64,000 bases of DNA, taken from the NCBI GenBank assembly GCA_021030905.1, contig JAGFMI010000015.1, positions 868,001 to 932,000 on the forward strand, read 5' to 3'. This document shows, piece after piece, positions 12,301 to 23,651 of this stretch. The stretch's first letter is position 1; each line of letters opens with the position of its first letter. The translations under genes and the position numbers were made by a program. The notes under the pieces are model-generated. The model was not told where the DNA came from. It made no database searches and worked only from the letters and a program-made list of their open reading frames with translations. This DNA comes from Pyrenula massariospora (lineage: Eukaryota; Ascomycota; Eurotiomycetes; Pyrenulales; Pyrenulaceae).

Positions 12301-12482
12301 TGAAGTTGTGTGATTTTGGAATCTATCCCTGCTTCGATCTTTTGGATTTGTCGCCCAAGCTCTGCAACTTCTAAGGATTCAAAATCTTGATAGTCACTAG
12401 GGGTGATGACTCGCCAGAACTTGTCAAAGGCTGCCTCGATGCTCTTAAGCGCAGCGTCCATAGTCGTATACTTAGCAGTCAT
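9329..12482 (-). pseudogene. DUF7708-NACHT (NLR/STAND-like) protein, apparently disrupted
   Basis: The first open frame (12482 to about 11205) has an N-terminal DUF7708-like region (residues about 40-200: FIDVVEKYSEVISILCQG, then LPRFDRYAAVF), then a NACHT-type NTPase with Walker A GKPGAGKSLL and Walker B WILDGLDEL. Right after LVDSSG the reading leaves frame. The next frame (about 11245-10132) resumes with RDIQSLVEARL, the usual segment after the NACHT sensor region, then a winged-helix-like part (FNWIVFSARLMLLSELRVAV). A 72-nt intron (GTATGT...TTCAG, 10131-10060) joins it to a last exon 10059-9329 with a low-complexity Arg/Pro/Ala-rich tail. The segment that normally holds the LVTSR sensor is missing, so a deletion with frame change is the simplest reading. 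Fungal NLR-like proteins act in non-self recognition and regulated cell death. An assembly error or unusual splicing is possible. Confidence 0.7.
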
Positions 12483-13617
12483 AATGAGACTTGAGATTGT
12501 GGATTTTTGTGCTGTTTATTGACTCGTTGGTAATAAGTTAAACGTAGTGTCGGTACCTAATGTGGAAATCTAGACTGCTGACTTGGAAATGTTTTATCCG
12601 GAGCGGTGAGTTATAAGGATTCCCCTTAGCAAGGAGCGGTGGCAGTGCATGTCTAAGGCAGATTTGCCTCGAGCCTCGTCGAGATTGTGGGCTTTTTGTA
12701 GCCGAATACCTGTATTCTCCTCAGATTTGTTTCGAATCCAGGCTCTTTGAAGCCGTGGCTTCACTTACTCCGCCTGCGAGACTCTGAATATACCTGAGGT
12801 AATCTTTCTTTGTATTTTGATTGCCTTGCCCTTGTTTCTCGTTTTTGGAAGCTTTCCAGTAATGGTTTTTCAAACCCGATAACTGGCGATGAGTGGCAGA
12901 CGAACTAACAAATTTAGAGTAGAAGATGAAAAGGGGGGTTGAACCGCTGCCAATGAGCTTGTGCCTACGAAATTGCTCAAAGCCCTAGAAAAAGAAAAAA
13001 ACCGCCCCCCGAAAAAAAGGAGATTAAAAGAACAAGAAACAAAACGAGGCAGGGATCACGAACAAACAGCAAACCTCTGGCTTGGAAAAGACTCCCAACA
13101 AGTTTTATAACCCCATAAGAAGCATGACAAACACTTGTTTTCTCCGACGTGTGAGTATTTTCGTTGAAATACGTTAAAGACCTATTCAATTTCCACAACC
13201 AGTCCCCAAGAGACTCTCTAAACCTACGTGAAATGGCGTTTTAGGCCCTGTAGAGGAGTAGTTGACAGCACGAAATCCATGTTACCAAACTTCATCAGAC
13301 CCTAGGTATAAGTGTGGGTCCGGCCCTTGCTTCCATCCGAACACAATCATTGAGCTCGCTTACGGTAACCGCGCTGGCGTTCATGCTCTATATGGAGATG
13401 ACTGTGATGTCTTAGCGAATGTAAAAACATGAAATAGTTATCGTGCAAATCTTAAAATCACGATGAGTTTGGCATGCTAGATCCTCTGACGAAACACCTA
13501 GCGCCGTCGCTATGCAGTAGAATCAATATGCGACAGATGGATTAAGTTCCGTCATCGAACATCCCAAAGGAGCTATCCTCCAACCGCAAAAGACCTCGCT
13601 CCTAAGCCCAGTTGTCG
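12483..13617. other. Intergenic between NLR-like gene and CUZ1
   Basis: About 1.1 kb with no supported gene. It includes a purine-rich run with A and G tracts around 12985-13040. Upstream of 12482 lies the presumed promoter of the NLR-like gene; the 3' end of CUZ1 lies on the other side. Confidence 0.45.
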
Positions 13618-14583
13618 TTATGTTTCCATGAGATCGGCTGCCGGCCCTATTCCCCGGAGTAAAACAACCGTATTGCCTTCAGCGAGGCCACTTCCCATCT
13701 TTTCCGAGAATTCAAGCATCCGGCCACCTTCCACATGATATACTCTTAGTCGCTCTTCTTCTCCAGCTCGATTATTGATATTCATCACCTGTAATCTCTT
13801 CGCGGCCTCGTCCAGCATCCGTCCCACACTCCAGTCACGATTAAAATATAAATCTGCCCTCGGAAGCTTGGAGGTGGTCGACGCCGCTTCCGCCTCAACG
13901 TGTAAGTACAGACGTTTATCAGGGGCAAGTGATGGATCGCCTTTAGCATTCTTTTTCATGGTATTGACAGCAGCTATCTGTGCGGCGCGACTTTGAGGTT
14001 TTGGTGCTGAAGGCTTTGGCGTGGCCAAGGTGCGTAAGCGGGCGAAGGCGGATTTGGCGCGCTCGGCCGTTGCGGCGGCGGTTTTGTTGGCGGTTGATGC
14101 TGGTCGAGCGCCGAGAGGTATGAGCTTCGCACAGTCATGATCTTCTCGTAATCTGTGCTTAAGACAATACTGCCGATTACAATTCGAGCAATGTACGCCG
14201 GTGTTTTGCAGAGTGTTGATAAGGGTTTTACATTGGGGATGGGAGCATTGCGTTCCTGTGCGGATGTTCGGTTTTTCAAATGGCGTAGAGTTTGCGATAT
14301 TCGGTGTATTTGAGGATTTGTTCAGTGAGTTCTGCCGCCTTCGCCTTGCCCACTCACCTGCATGGTTACACTTGTGAGCGGTCTCGGTGCGGTGTTCGAG
14401 GCAGAAAGTCCCTTGGCAAGAAAGACATTTGAAGGGAAGGAAATCGAGAACATGGCAGTAAGGCAATTGGCAGTGGGCACCGAGAGCATCGAGATCGGCG
14501 CCGGGAGTACCTACGACGTCGGTCATGGGAGCGAAAGATTCAGTTGGTTCCGCGGGCGGATGAGCAGAGTTTGGAGACGTCAT
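13618..14583 (-). CDS. CUZ1: AN1-type zinc finger protein, CUZ1-like
   Basis: A single exon of 321 residues. The in-frame region upstream of 14583 has no ATG, so the start is placed at 14583 (MTSPNSAHPP), with an A at -3. Two AN1 zinc fingers are visible: residues about 36-74 (CQLPYCHVLDFLPFKCLSC, then CLEHR, then AHKC) and residues about 112-150 (CSHPQCKTLI, then CSNCNRQYCLKH and DHDC). A coiled Ala/Lys-rich stretch and a C-terminal ubiquitin-like fold (about 225-315: RLYLHVEAEA, then YFNRDWSVGRMLDEAAKRL) follow. This architecture is that of yeast Cuz1, which binds Cdc48 and the proteasome and aids survival under arsenite. The conserved GEWARRR after the first finger argues that the GTGAGT there is coding rather than a donor. 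Confidence 0.9.
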   Translation of the reverse strand: MTSPNSAHPPAEPTESFAPMTDVVGTPGADLDALGAHCQLPYCHVLDFLPFKCLSCQGTFCLEHRTETAHKCNHAGEWARRRRQNSLNKSSNTPNIANSTPFEKPNIRTGTQCSHPQCKTLINTLQNTGVHCSNCNRQYCLKHRLREDHDCAKLIPLGARPASTANKTAAATAERAKSAFARLRTLATPKPSAPKPQSRAAQIAAVNTMKKNAKGDPSLAPDKRLYLHVEAEAASTTSKLPRADLYFNRDWSVGRMLDEAAKRLQVMNINNRAGEEERLRVYHVEGGRMLEFSEKMGSGLAEGNTVVLLRGIGPAADLMET

Positions 14584-15360
14584 CTTGAGAGGTCCTTGAT
14601 TTATATTTGAGGCGACAGAGGTCCGAACGATTCGCTCGATGCTGAGCAAGCAGCCAAGGCTGCGTCTGCTGGCGTCAGCGAGGTAGTGCTGGAAGTGTTG
14701 GTGGTTCCTCGGCGAGGCTGAGAGTTAAGGCTCGGGAGGCGATACGAGAAGCTTCTAGCAGCCAGCCTTGCGTCTCGTAAGGGTCGCCTTTCGCGGCTAA
14801 ATTTCGGCCCATCGTGGTATCTTCATTTTCTACCTGGCGTCGTCGCTTTACGGACCTCTTCTATCAGGACCGAACGTGCTCCATGATAGAGATCCCATAT
14901 TGAATCTCATCCGGGCAAACGGATCTTATTCGATGCTTAGCGATATTGAGAGGCGTCTATGGTTAACAAAGACTTGCCAATAGAGGTATTTACCGCTGGA
15001 TGGATCAGACAGAATAGTCATGGGAGATCAAAACGGCGTAAGACTAGTTATTCCTCCCCTAGCACTGGATTCTGGTCGATGTAAAGAAACATCACATTAT
15101 TTATCTCCTTGTCCATCGGCCTATGACTCATTATGCAGCCGAGGAGAACTAGCCTAAGGCTGCATAAATCGTGATAGTTGCGGCAGAATGAAAAGGCATG
15201 TCCGAGCCTTGTCCTTACAACAACATCATTTCCACTGAAAATCTCTCATAACCGAGAACTAAGAACTACAGAGGCAATACAATTAATACATACAGCAGCG
15301 AGGCTCGTTTAGTTACCATCGTGATTAGCCGACGCCTGAAAGCGACTCAGCACCGTACTC
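14584..15360. other. Intergenic upstream of CUZ1
   Basis: No supported gene. The first few hundred bases above 14583 are the presumed CUZ1 promoter and leader. No repeats seen. Confidence 0.45.
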
Positions 15361-15564
15361 TTATTCATCAAGGTCTTCCCGCACAGTCAAATGGATAACG
15401 GGAAAGGCTACATAGAAAGGAAATCTATGAATTGTTTCATTCATCAGATGCAAGCCTGCTGAAGGTGTCAGAAATATCGCTTCCCGCTCGACTAAGGTCA
15501 AAGCCAAGCTGTGAGACGTCAGCGGAAAAAGTACAGCGAGGGATAACGGTACCGTCAGATTCAT
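15361..15564 (-). CDS. Possible small secreted protein (67 residues)
   Basis: An ATG-started open frame of 67 codons begins with a strong signal-peptide pattern: MNLTVPLSLAVLFPLTSHSLA, followed by a charged LTLVERE. The mature part is about 46 residues, rich in hydrophobic and His residues, with one NET glycosylation sequon and no cysteine. No family is recognised. It may be a small effector-like or chance open frame; there is no intron or neighbour that helps decide. Confidence 0.3.
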   Translation of the reverse strand: MNLTVPLSLAVLFPLTSHSLALTLVEREAIFLTPSAGLHLMNETIHRFPFYVAFPVIHLTVREDLDE

Positions 15565-15882
15565 TGTATGTTGGTAGGCAACCCTTCATCTCGATGTAAC
15601 CGAACATTAGGCTACATACATGTCTTCCGCGAGAGGCCGCTGAAAGTCTCTCTCTTGCACAGCCCTTGACATAGGCATCAGAGACAGGCGGTCTGATACC
15701 ACTGTTTAGCTAACGTCTTCATCGATTGCCAGATCAAGTCTAGTCTATTATCCGCTCAGAATAATTTTTAACCAGGTAACATTACGAAGGCGCCTAGCTT
15801 AGGCTAATTCGTGATTCAGAGAAGCGCAAGATTTCTAGTATCATACAATACTCTACTTTTGGAAGACCAAGCATCGATCAAG

Positions 15883-17901
15883 ATGTGCTACCAGATTATA
15901 GAACGATATTCCGTATGCCGCTGCATCTATTACCAACATTCAATTGATCCCTGTCAAGCCTACGGGCAAAGTGGTCATTATCCACAAGAGAAAGCTGTCT
16001 TGGTCGGATATGAGTGCCCCCGGCATAAAAAATCCACTGCAGCAAAGGACCATAAGCTCATTGACAGAGATGCCGCTGGAATAAGGCAGAGTCAAGAGCG
16101 ATATGAAGACTCAGGTTACTCTGCGGATAAGTGGTCTCAGGACACCAGCAGCTCCTTTGCTGGCTCGGGTACGACAGCAGTTGAAGGCGACGTGCTAGAA
16201 TCCATCCTGTCGGAGCTTGTCAGTGAGGACTCAATTAAAAACCTATGGCCGGTAGCAATCTCGGAGCTTACCTCTCGTGATGCCGCTGAGCCTACGATCC
16301 AATACATCCTTCGACTCTATGCAACCGAGCTACGAGCTAAGGCAACTTGCGATGTCGAGCGCAGAGCGAGCCGACTCATACGAACGCGGGCACCCTATCT
16401 TGCGGAAAGGCTTTGTGCATCCGTGAAAAGCGAGCCTTCTACCTCAGGCCCTTTGCCAGAGATGGCGAAGAAACTTACTGTCGCTGCAACTAAGCATGAT
16501 ACAGAAGATGAAGATAGTGAGGCGGAAGATGTTGATCAGTCGAGCGTGGATAGCTTTGAAACGGTACAAAACTTCATGTTCACAGGACAACCCTTCGCGA
16601 GCCTTCGAGAAAATGTAAAGAGCTTTGGCGAGGATGAAGCCTTAATCCCGTCACTCGGTAGACAAATTAGAATGGGAATTGAGCATATACGCTTTGTTGC
16701 GGGTCATTCCGCTACAAAGTTCAGCGCGTGGTTAGGCGCGTGGTTAGACACGATAGCATTTCAGCAGCCACCTAGTGCAGGAAAGTCTCGCCTGTATTGG
16801 ACATGTGTGAGTATTTTCTCCAACATGGTTCGAACACCATTTGATCGACTGCCTTCTTCGATAGACGAGAGTGCATATTGACATGGGCGCTAGGTATGTG
16901 GGATTACAATATGGGATGATTATCAAGAAATGTGTCCGGGCGCTCTGGAAAACCTTCAGAGGGTACTCGATACAAGCTTGTACGCAAGAAAGACAACCAC
17001 TGCAAATTCTACGTCCAGTGCGCCGTCCCGGCGAAGTAAAATATCTTGTTTCGTTTCAAAGCTCACAGGAGTGCGCACAAAGCCTTCAACGACTCCATTG
17101 CCGCAACACCGACCGATAAAATCAGCGAATGAGATATCGTGTCCCCAAAAAAGCACAAATTCCGGAGGAACGCATAACTTCCTTCTTTGCTGCATACCAC
17201 ATGGGAAGTTCGCGACGAAAGTACACCATCTCGACGTATGTAGCGTGCCGTCAGACCAAGCTTTCTTCCCTCTTCTCCGCCAAAACTATCACCGCGCCCG
17301 CGGTAACTTCCGATCATTCTTCTCTCTAAGAAAACTTAGCGCCATTCATTTTGTACAGGTACGTGTCCTGGCTGTCATTTCTAAAGTGTACCTTAACTCC
17401 ACTGCCTATTATCTTGTCAACGCCAGGACTGATCATAACAAACATCAAAAGTTCGACATGTACCGCAGCACCCTCGCCGACATTCGCGCCATGAACTCTA
17501 TACCCCCTGAATCCCGCCGCGATGAGTACACATACGCACCAATGCCAGCTGAAACAATCCCTCCTATCGGTCCAAACCTCCTCATGCACCTCTATCAATA
17601 CCCCTGCGATGCCGAGCCTCTTCCCATTCTCTTTCAAAAACTTCCCCGCAGGCGACACCACCAGCTAGAGGCGTGCCCTCAACGTGGATGGGGGGAAGGC
17701 TGGGGCTTACAGCTTGTCGAAGGGGTGGACTGGTTGAAGTTATTTGCATGCGGGCTAGCAGCTTTCCTGGTTAGCTTGGGGCTCGGAATCGGATGGGCAG
17801 TAATCAAGCAGGACGTGCAGGGTGGGTTTGGGATTGCGGCGATGGTTTTGACCTTCGAGCTGTTTACCGTGGGGACCGTGCAGGCGGCTCTAGTTGTGTA
17901 A
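15883..17901 (+). CDS. Fungal Cys/His-rich N-terminal, C-terminal membrane protein
   Basis: Three exons: 15883-16806, 16894-17358 and 17452-17901, giving about 612 residues. The start at 15883 is the first ATG; it opens a conserved fungal motif with Cys12, Cys14, His19, Cys24, His32, Cys45 and His48 (ERYSVCRCIYYQHSIDPC, then GYECPRH), which looks metal-binding. After a disordered acidic middle, the first splice junction builds RLYWTCVCG followed by WDDYQEMCPGALENLQ, matching a WTCxCG...DD...PGA signature I recall from homologues, which supports joining what could pass for two separate genes. The C-terminus has VEGVDWLKLF then two predicted membrane helices (about 557-580 and 588-609). The second intron (93 nt) is a multiple of three without stops. 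Function unknown; the family is common in ascomycete accessory regions. Confidence 0.75.
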
Positions 17902-18611
17902 GAGAGGTGGCATGCTGGACTAGGAATGTAGACTAAGGGTTTGCCACCGAGGATGAATATCGGAGCCTCGATTATTAGACGAGCATTGGCTTGGAGGAAC
18001 CGAAATTTAAACGGAAAAATGGTCCGGGATGGAGACAAGCGATAAGGGAGGTCATCGGCGAACACGAGGCCACTCCAATACCGCTTAAGGTTGACTAACT
18101 TTATATATCTGCTCAAGGCTACCAACGATTTCTCTTCTTAGCACAACCAATTCGTTTCGGCAAATAGTCCACACCTAATGTAGATACCTTTCGGGTAGTC
18201 TCATGTCTTAATAACACCCTGTTGCGATCCAGATCTTTCGATCAAAGTAGTCTCTCTGTGTCTCAAAGAGTACCGAAGGTCCTTGCAGACGGCATCCGGT
18301 CCATAACTTTTATCCTTCAACATCAGGCAAGCCGCTTACTTAATATTGGATATTAGGACATATAACATCTAGTATACTATTGAGGACGAGCCAGCAAGAT
18401 GGTGCAGTACAGGACAAAGAGTGTAACGGTGGAGAGAAAAGCGGTCTCTGAGAGATATAAGACATGGTAACCTAAACCCTTAATTCTAATATAGTTCCCC
18501 TTGCCGACGATTGCAATAACAGCATGCTCATCAAAAGTTTTTGATATTATCTTCTCCACGCGTAAGGAAAGACGGGCTTCAAATAGAGAAACCCATGAAC
18601 GTCCAGGCGTT
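17902..18611. other. Intergenic between convergent genes
   Basis: The membrane-protein gene and the glutathione-synthetase-like gene converge here. No coding region is supported; it should hold both 3' ends. Confidence 0.5.
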
Positions 18612-20928
18612 TCAGCTTTCCTCTGGTATCTCCCGGTACTCGACCCGGAAATCCTCATCATCAACCAACAGCGGCACGTCAAAACATCCGTACCCCTTGA
18701 CGACACTCATTTCCTTCACGGCAAGCGGCTTTGTCTTCAGGCTCCACCCCGCTACCTCGTTCTGGATCACCTCGATCCCGCCTGCATGTTCCTCTTTGCG
18801 CTCGACGTCTCCTCCACCCTCAGCCTCAGCAGCCATGCCAGTGCCTTCAGTCGCTTTATCCTCCCTTTTACCGGCCGAATTCCTCCTCCAAATCGCGGTC
18901 CCAAAAACGCCCACCTCACTCACGCAATCCGCTCCCCAAACCACTCTCTCGTCTTCACGCCGATAAACGCCTTGCGGTCCAAGCAGGATATTCTCGTGCA
19001 CGACCGGCGTCACCCGCTTCTGCAGGATGTAATGCTTCCACTGCACCTCGGGCAGCCGCTTGAGAAACTTTGGAATGTCTTTTCCGTGGATGTTATGCCC
19101 CCCACCCTCGAGACACGGCTTCAGGATCCAGTTCTGAATCTCCTTGTCGTCGTTGACGATCGCTTTGAACTCCGCTGGGGAAGCGGCGAGGGTGTACATG
19201 GGCAGGAATGTGCCCTTGATAGCAGCTTTGTCACCTTCGTTATCGACGAAGCTCGACAAGGCGGCGGGAGCAGCAAGGGCGGCTTGGACGATTTTGTACG
19301 TAGCGAGATGAGTGAGGATGTCGGGACATTGAATGGCAGCACTAGATTCGAGGAGAACGCGGGCTGCAATGCCTGGAGTGAAGGATTTAAGTGAAGGTGC
19401 CAAGGGTGGAACTCTTGGTTTTGAGTTCTCGGACTCTCGCTTCGAAAGTCTTAGACGAGCCATCATAGATTTAATGCTCGATACAGACTGCTTGATATCT
19501 GGCTTAGACTCACTCTGATCAATATCTTGGAAGAAGCCGGTGTAGTCCCGTGGTTCATGACCCGACCTCCAATAGACGACACTGATTTCCGCGAATTTTG
19601 GTTCCAAGCCAGCGTCGTCGAAAGGCGTAACTATATACAGGAGCTCTCTGTTGGGTCCCAGATAGCAGAGATCATTGACCTGTGAAGGGAAAACAACGCG
19701 GTAGCAGGATATTGGCGGCTGCATTGACTGAAGCGCATACTCTATCGGACGCTCGTCAGCAATGTTGATATTGTTAGGCTGAACGATCATCAACACGGCC
19801 GTCTGAGTCACCACTGGTGCGGAAGACATTTGTCCGCCGTAAAGTCGGTGCGCTTCAGCAAGGCTTTCTGCAATTTTACTGGCGGCGGAGTTTGATGGTA
19901 TCTCTTTGAGACGGGCAATTTCTGTAAGAGGGTCTGTGGCTTGCATATAGCTGTAACATTTTTAATTTGGTCAGTCTATCAACGTTCTATCCAGAGCATC
20001 CAGTCGATCGGGGAACATTTCCCGGGACCGCAGATTTATATTTGCCGATATTGAGTACGACAATGGCACAGGTTTTGTGAAACATACAATAGAACTGTTG
20101 TCAAGTACAAAGGTGCTTACCGATGCATCCCTGCGACCCGAGTCGCGTGGCCGCCGCCAGCGACTGCCATTGTGTTGAATTCAATCTGTCCAAGATGCAA
20201 ATTGCAATTATTCTTTGGAGACGTGGTTCCGTCCCCTTCGCTTTCCTTTGTTGAGACCTTGTCAACATGGATCATATAGTCAGACCGAAATATTCCCATG
20301 GTAAGGTCCTAAAAAGCTTGTCAGATATGGCTGTCAGGGCGGGATAGTAAGTGATAACATGGGCATAGTAAAATACAAACCTGTTTTACTCCTTTTGCTT
20401 TTACAAAGAGGCGAATATCCCATAGCATCTTCGTGAATAGATCATTTAATATCAAACTATAAGCCAACGCATGACATCAATTATCTTAAAACTCAACGTG
20501 CAGTTCAGGCATATCTTCCAACAGCCCGAGGCTCGGAGCAATCCATTGATTCCGCCAGGGGATACTTACTCCTCTAGAACACTTTCGAGCCACCCCTCAT
20601 GACTTGCGATCCTCATGTAGATCAAGCTCATCGCCCGCTGAAAAGCATGAGCTTGGTACCAAAGGGTCTTTGGGAACACTGTGGGCTTCAGCGAAACCCC
20701 AATAGGAGCAATCGCAGGCGTCGAGGAGTTCGGCCGAAATTTCAGTAGAAGCGAGTGAGAGATGCGGTAGTCTTGTATCGATTGTTCACGGACGTTGTAT
20801 GCTCTCCATGATATCGGCATCAGATAAGGATTGAGATCCCCGGAGAGGAAGCCAGCATAGCGCGTCGTCTGTCCAGCCTTCGCTTTTGGACTAACAGGAT
20901 CGTCCACCTCATCGTTTCTGCTTCGCAT
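18612..20928 (-). CDS. Glutathione-synthetase-like protein, divergent
   Basis: Four exons (20928-20570, 20456-20381, 20308-20121, 19950-18612) give about 653 residues. The fold is eukaryotic glutathione synthetase, an ATP-grasp enzyme joining gamma-Glu-Cys and Gly: an N-terminal PTVFPKTLWYQAHAFQ helix, FRSDYMIHVDK, QIEFNTMAVAGGG, MIVQPNNINIADER, VVYWRSGHEPRDY, the glycine loop KPCLEGGGHNIHG and the C-terminal KGYGCFDVPLLV. Length exceeds the usual 480-550 residues because of two low-complexity inserts (near SIKSMMARLRLSKRE and in the KREDKATEGTG region). Several positions I recall as conserved are changed: the family ERSxAIKCP reads ESSAAIQCP, KPQREGGGNN reads KPCLEGGGHN, LRTK reads LKTK, and GGVAAG reads EMSVVKG. 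It may therefore be a paralogue with altered substrate or lost activity rather than the main GSH2. The start at 20928 is the first ATG; a later start is possible. It is divergent from BRL1. Confidence 0.8.
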
Positions 20929-21591
20929 TTTCGTGAGTTCCAAAACAACGTTGGTGTCGTCTAATTCCTCTCCGTTTGTTTACTTGAATGGTTGAGAAAA
21001 GCTGCAGAATCGCACTTGAAATCCGACAGATCACCAACATGAGCCAAGAATTTTGTTAGGCAATTGCAATGGAAGAAGAAATGGTAGACTTAACCGGTCC
21101 GCCATCGTGTTATTTGTGGGACACCAAATCTTTAGACAATAAGAATGACTAAGGGTGGCCGACCGTCCTAAGAGTCAAGGCATGGTCACCATTATGCTTC
21201 GCAAGCCCTTTCTTGTTATCTATCTAGATGAAGTCGCATTGCCGTCATTTTGATATTGAGACAAGGCGCGTTTGTGAGGTTCTTTGTAGATGCCCGAGAG
21301 ATCTTATGCAGATGATTCTGTGAAGATTTCTAACTTTATATTGGCTTAAATTGTCCGTAGTAAGTCATCGAGGTGAAATGTAGGCGTGCAAGCTGGCGAG
21401 GCTGGGTTCCACAGCCTTCTTTGTTCTCTCGCCGCACTAGCGCCGGAGCTTTGCGGTGTTTGTTTACTTCGAAGTGTTGCGAAGAACCCCTGTCAACAAC
21501 AGTTGATTAACAGCATGACCCTCACTTGGGTACCGCTATAACGTTGAACCCTTCATGAAATTATCAACAAACCCCGCTGCCAATTCGTCCA
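20929..21591. other. Shared divergent promoter region
   Basis: About 660 bp between the divergent glutathione-synthetase-like gene and BRL1. No coding region is supported; it should carry both promoters. Confidence 0.5.
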
Positions 21592-23038
21592 ATGGCTTTC
21601 CGCGGCCATGAAGGGCCTATGGACTTTGAATGGCAGGGACGGCCTCCAGCCGACTTGACATCTCCGTTCATGCAGCACGCAATGGCGCATGGCGACAACA
21701 CCCTCAAGCGTACGATCATGAGCAATGACATGAGTTCACAGATCCCTGACTGCTAACAATCAGTATACAGGATCGCACAGCGCCTTCAGCTCTCCCCAAA
21801 AGTCAGCTTTTCCCGCTTCGCAGGCAGCTACTTCCCAACCCTTAGCTCCTAGTCCATCATCCCAATTCCGTGCTCCAAGCTTTACGACTCCCCGGAGACC
21901 GCAAGACATCGATTTCTCATCCGGCCCGGAAAATGCGTCTTCACCGGAGCAAGCAGACAACGAAGACACTCCTGAACCCAAGCCAATGATGAAGTTCAAC
22001 GCCAACGACGGCAAGCCCAAACGCAATTCATTATTTGGAATGTACAATAAGTACGCTCCCCCAAAATTGAGCTCGTATAGCGATGATAGAGTTGGTCGAA
22101 TACATAAACGGAGAAAGGCGCAGCGATATGACCGGCAAGTCATGCTTCGAGAGATGAGAAGGCAGAGTGCAGACTCGAGCGAGGACGAAAAATGTGAAGA
22201 AAAGAGGGAAAAGAAACCTCAAGATGCACCTCCATCGAAAGAAGTCGGCTTCATACCTTTCCTGTTCGGCATCGGCCACCGTATTGGGGACCTCATCTCA
22301 CAGCATCCAGATGCCTACTCGCCACGAAGAATAACAGAGTATGCCTGGGCGCTCTGTAACTGCGCGATTGTGATTGGCACTCTATACATTATGTTAAATG
22401 TCATGTCTGCAGTGCAGAAGGACATGACTCGCGGCAACGATCTTGCAGTCGCACGGCTCACAACGCAAATGGCGGCCTGCAGAAGCAACTACGATATCAA
22501 TGGGTGTGGCGGGTCACGACCACCACCTGCACTTGAGCAGGATTGTGCAAAGTGGGAAGTCTGCATGAATCAAGATCCACAAGCGGTTCAAGGGGCTAGA
22601 ATTGGAGCAGCTACATGGGCAGCGATAATGAATGGTTTCGTTGACGAGCTAAAGTGGAAGACTATTGTACGTCTTACTCTCTGCGGTCCTAGGTTCTTCT
22701 CTCACAGCTAATCATCCTTCCTTTAGGCATTTGTCGTGATCTTCATGGCAGTTATGAACCTCACGTTCGGCGGGATTTATAAGCTTACACCTCCTCAACC
22801 ATCCTCAGCGCCTTCTCAGTTCTCCCATGGCGCTTATCCGCCTCCTTACCCTCTCAATGGGCCCCCATATGGCGCCTATGGCTATCAAAATCTTGGCTGG
22901 CGACAAGATCAAGATGGCCGGCCGTGGGACGCAAGTGGACGCGCGATCGAATATAGCCCACAGAGGAGTCCGAGCAAAGAATACAAGGACAGAGAGCGAA
23001 GTCGGAGTCCTGTCAAGAAAAGACTTACGTGGGAATGA
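21592..23038 (+). CDS. BRL1: Nuclear envelope protein BRL1/BRR6
   Basis: Three exons: 21592-21709, 21771-22666 and 22727-23038, giving about 441 residues. Brl1/Brr6 proteins are nuclear-envelope membrane proteins needed for nuclear pore assembly and lipid homeostasis. The signature is the disulphide-bridge domain: a first membrane helix (ITEYAWALCNCAIVIGTLYI), a lumenal region with four cysteines (ACRSNYDINGCGG, then DCAKWEVCMNQDP), and a second membrane helix (FVVIFMAVMNLTFGGIY). The N-terminal half is Ser/Pro-rich with basic KRRKAQRYDRQ; the C-terminus is Pro/Tyr-rich and ends in an Arg/Ser-rich tail. Length fits yeast Brl1. Exon joins are supported by phase: CGA across the first intron and ELKWKTI-AFVVIF across the second. 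Filamentous fungi usually have one such gene, so Brl1 versus Brr6 is not a meaningful choice. Confidence 0.92.
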
Positions 23039-23651
23039 TCTTGGACAAAGGCTTGTACTATGATTGTATGCAGATCTCATGATACTTGGATAGAGCCTCG
23101 AAACTATTGTTCATGTGAATAAATCCTCTTGGCTTTTATCAGTTCTGTTTCATGGGGCAACGGTGATTATGTACTCTGTTTGGATATTAGGGCACGTCCG
23201 CAGGGCATGTGCGGGGACGCCCTTCGCGATGGCGTTGCTGGCTGTGGGGAAAGAATGAGCCCATGTTTTGGCAATGTCAACACCACGCCCTTCCGACGTT
23301 TGGCACACGATGAAGCCGTCTTGATACCTGCATCCGTTACTGTCGTTTCCTCTTTGATATTTTGTTTGCCTCCTGCATCATCTCTTCAATATCAAGGTCA
23401 CCCAAGGCTTAAAAGCCTGGCGTTTAATTTGATCTCCGCTTCTACCCTTACCCCCTGCACACTATTGCGCTGTCTGCACTCTCCATCCGGCTCTACCCTC
23501 AGTTCGCATCTATCCCCAGTGCCTTCAAATATTTCGAGATACACAAACTCTTATCCCTCGTCTCCGTCAACTGACTACCTGCCCTTGACATCCCAAACCC
23601 AGAGACCTCCAAAACAGCCCAAACGTACCTCCCTCTTAACCACATCGCATC
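23039..23651. other. Intergenic upstream of the GNAT gene
   Basis: About 610 bp. An open frame runs through its second half on the plus strand, but the region just before 23652 is C/T-rich and reads as leader rather than protein. It contains the presumed GNAT promoter. Confidence 0.45.

Noticed and set aside
14584-14649. N-terminal extension of CUZ1 upstream of 14583
   Set aside because: The extended frame has no ATG; the first ATG at 14583 has a good context.
16930-17901. A separate gene starting with the ATG at 16930
   Set aside because: Splicing from 16806 to 16894 restores the WTCxCG...DD...PGA signature in frame, so this ATG is internal to a larger gene.
23129-23651. Open frame upstream of and continuous with the GNAT frame
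   Set aside because: The composition before 23652 is leader-like and the acetyltransferase begins with the short exon at 23652; the long frame runs through the GC-AG intron.
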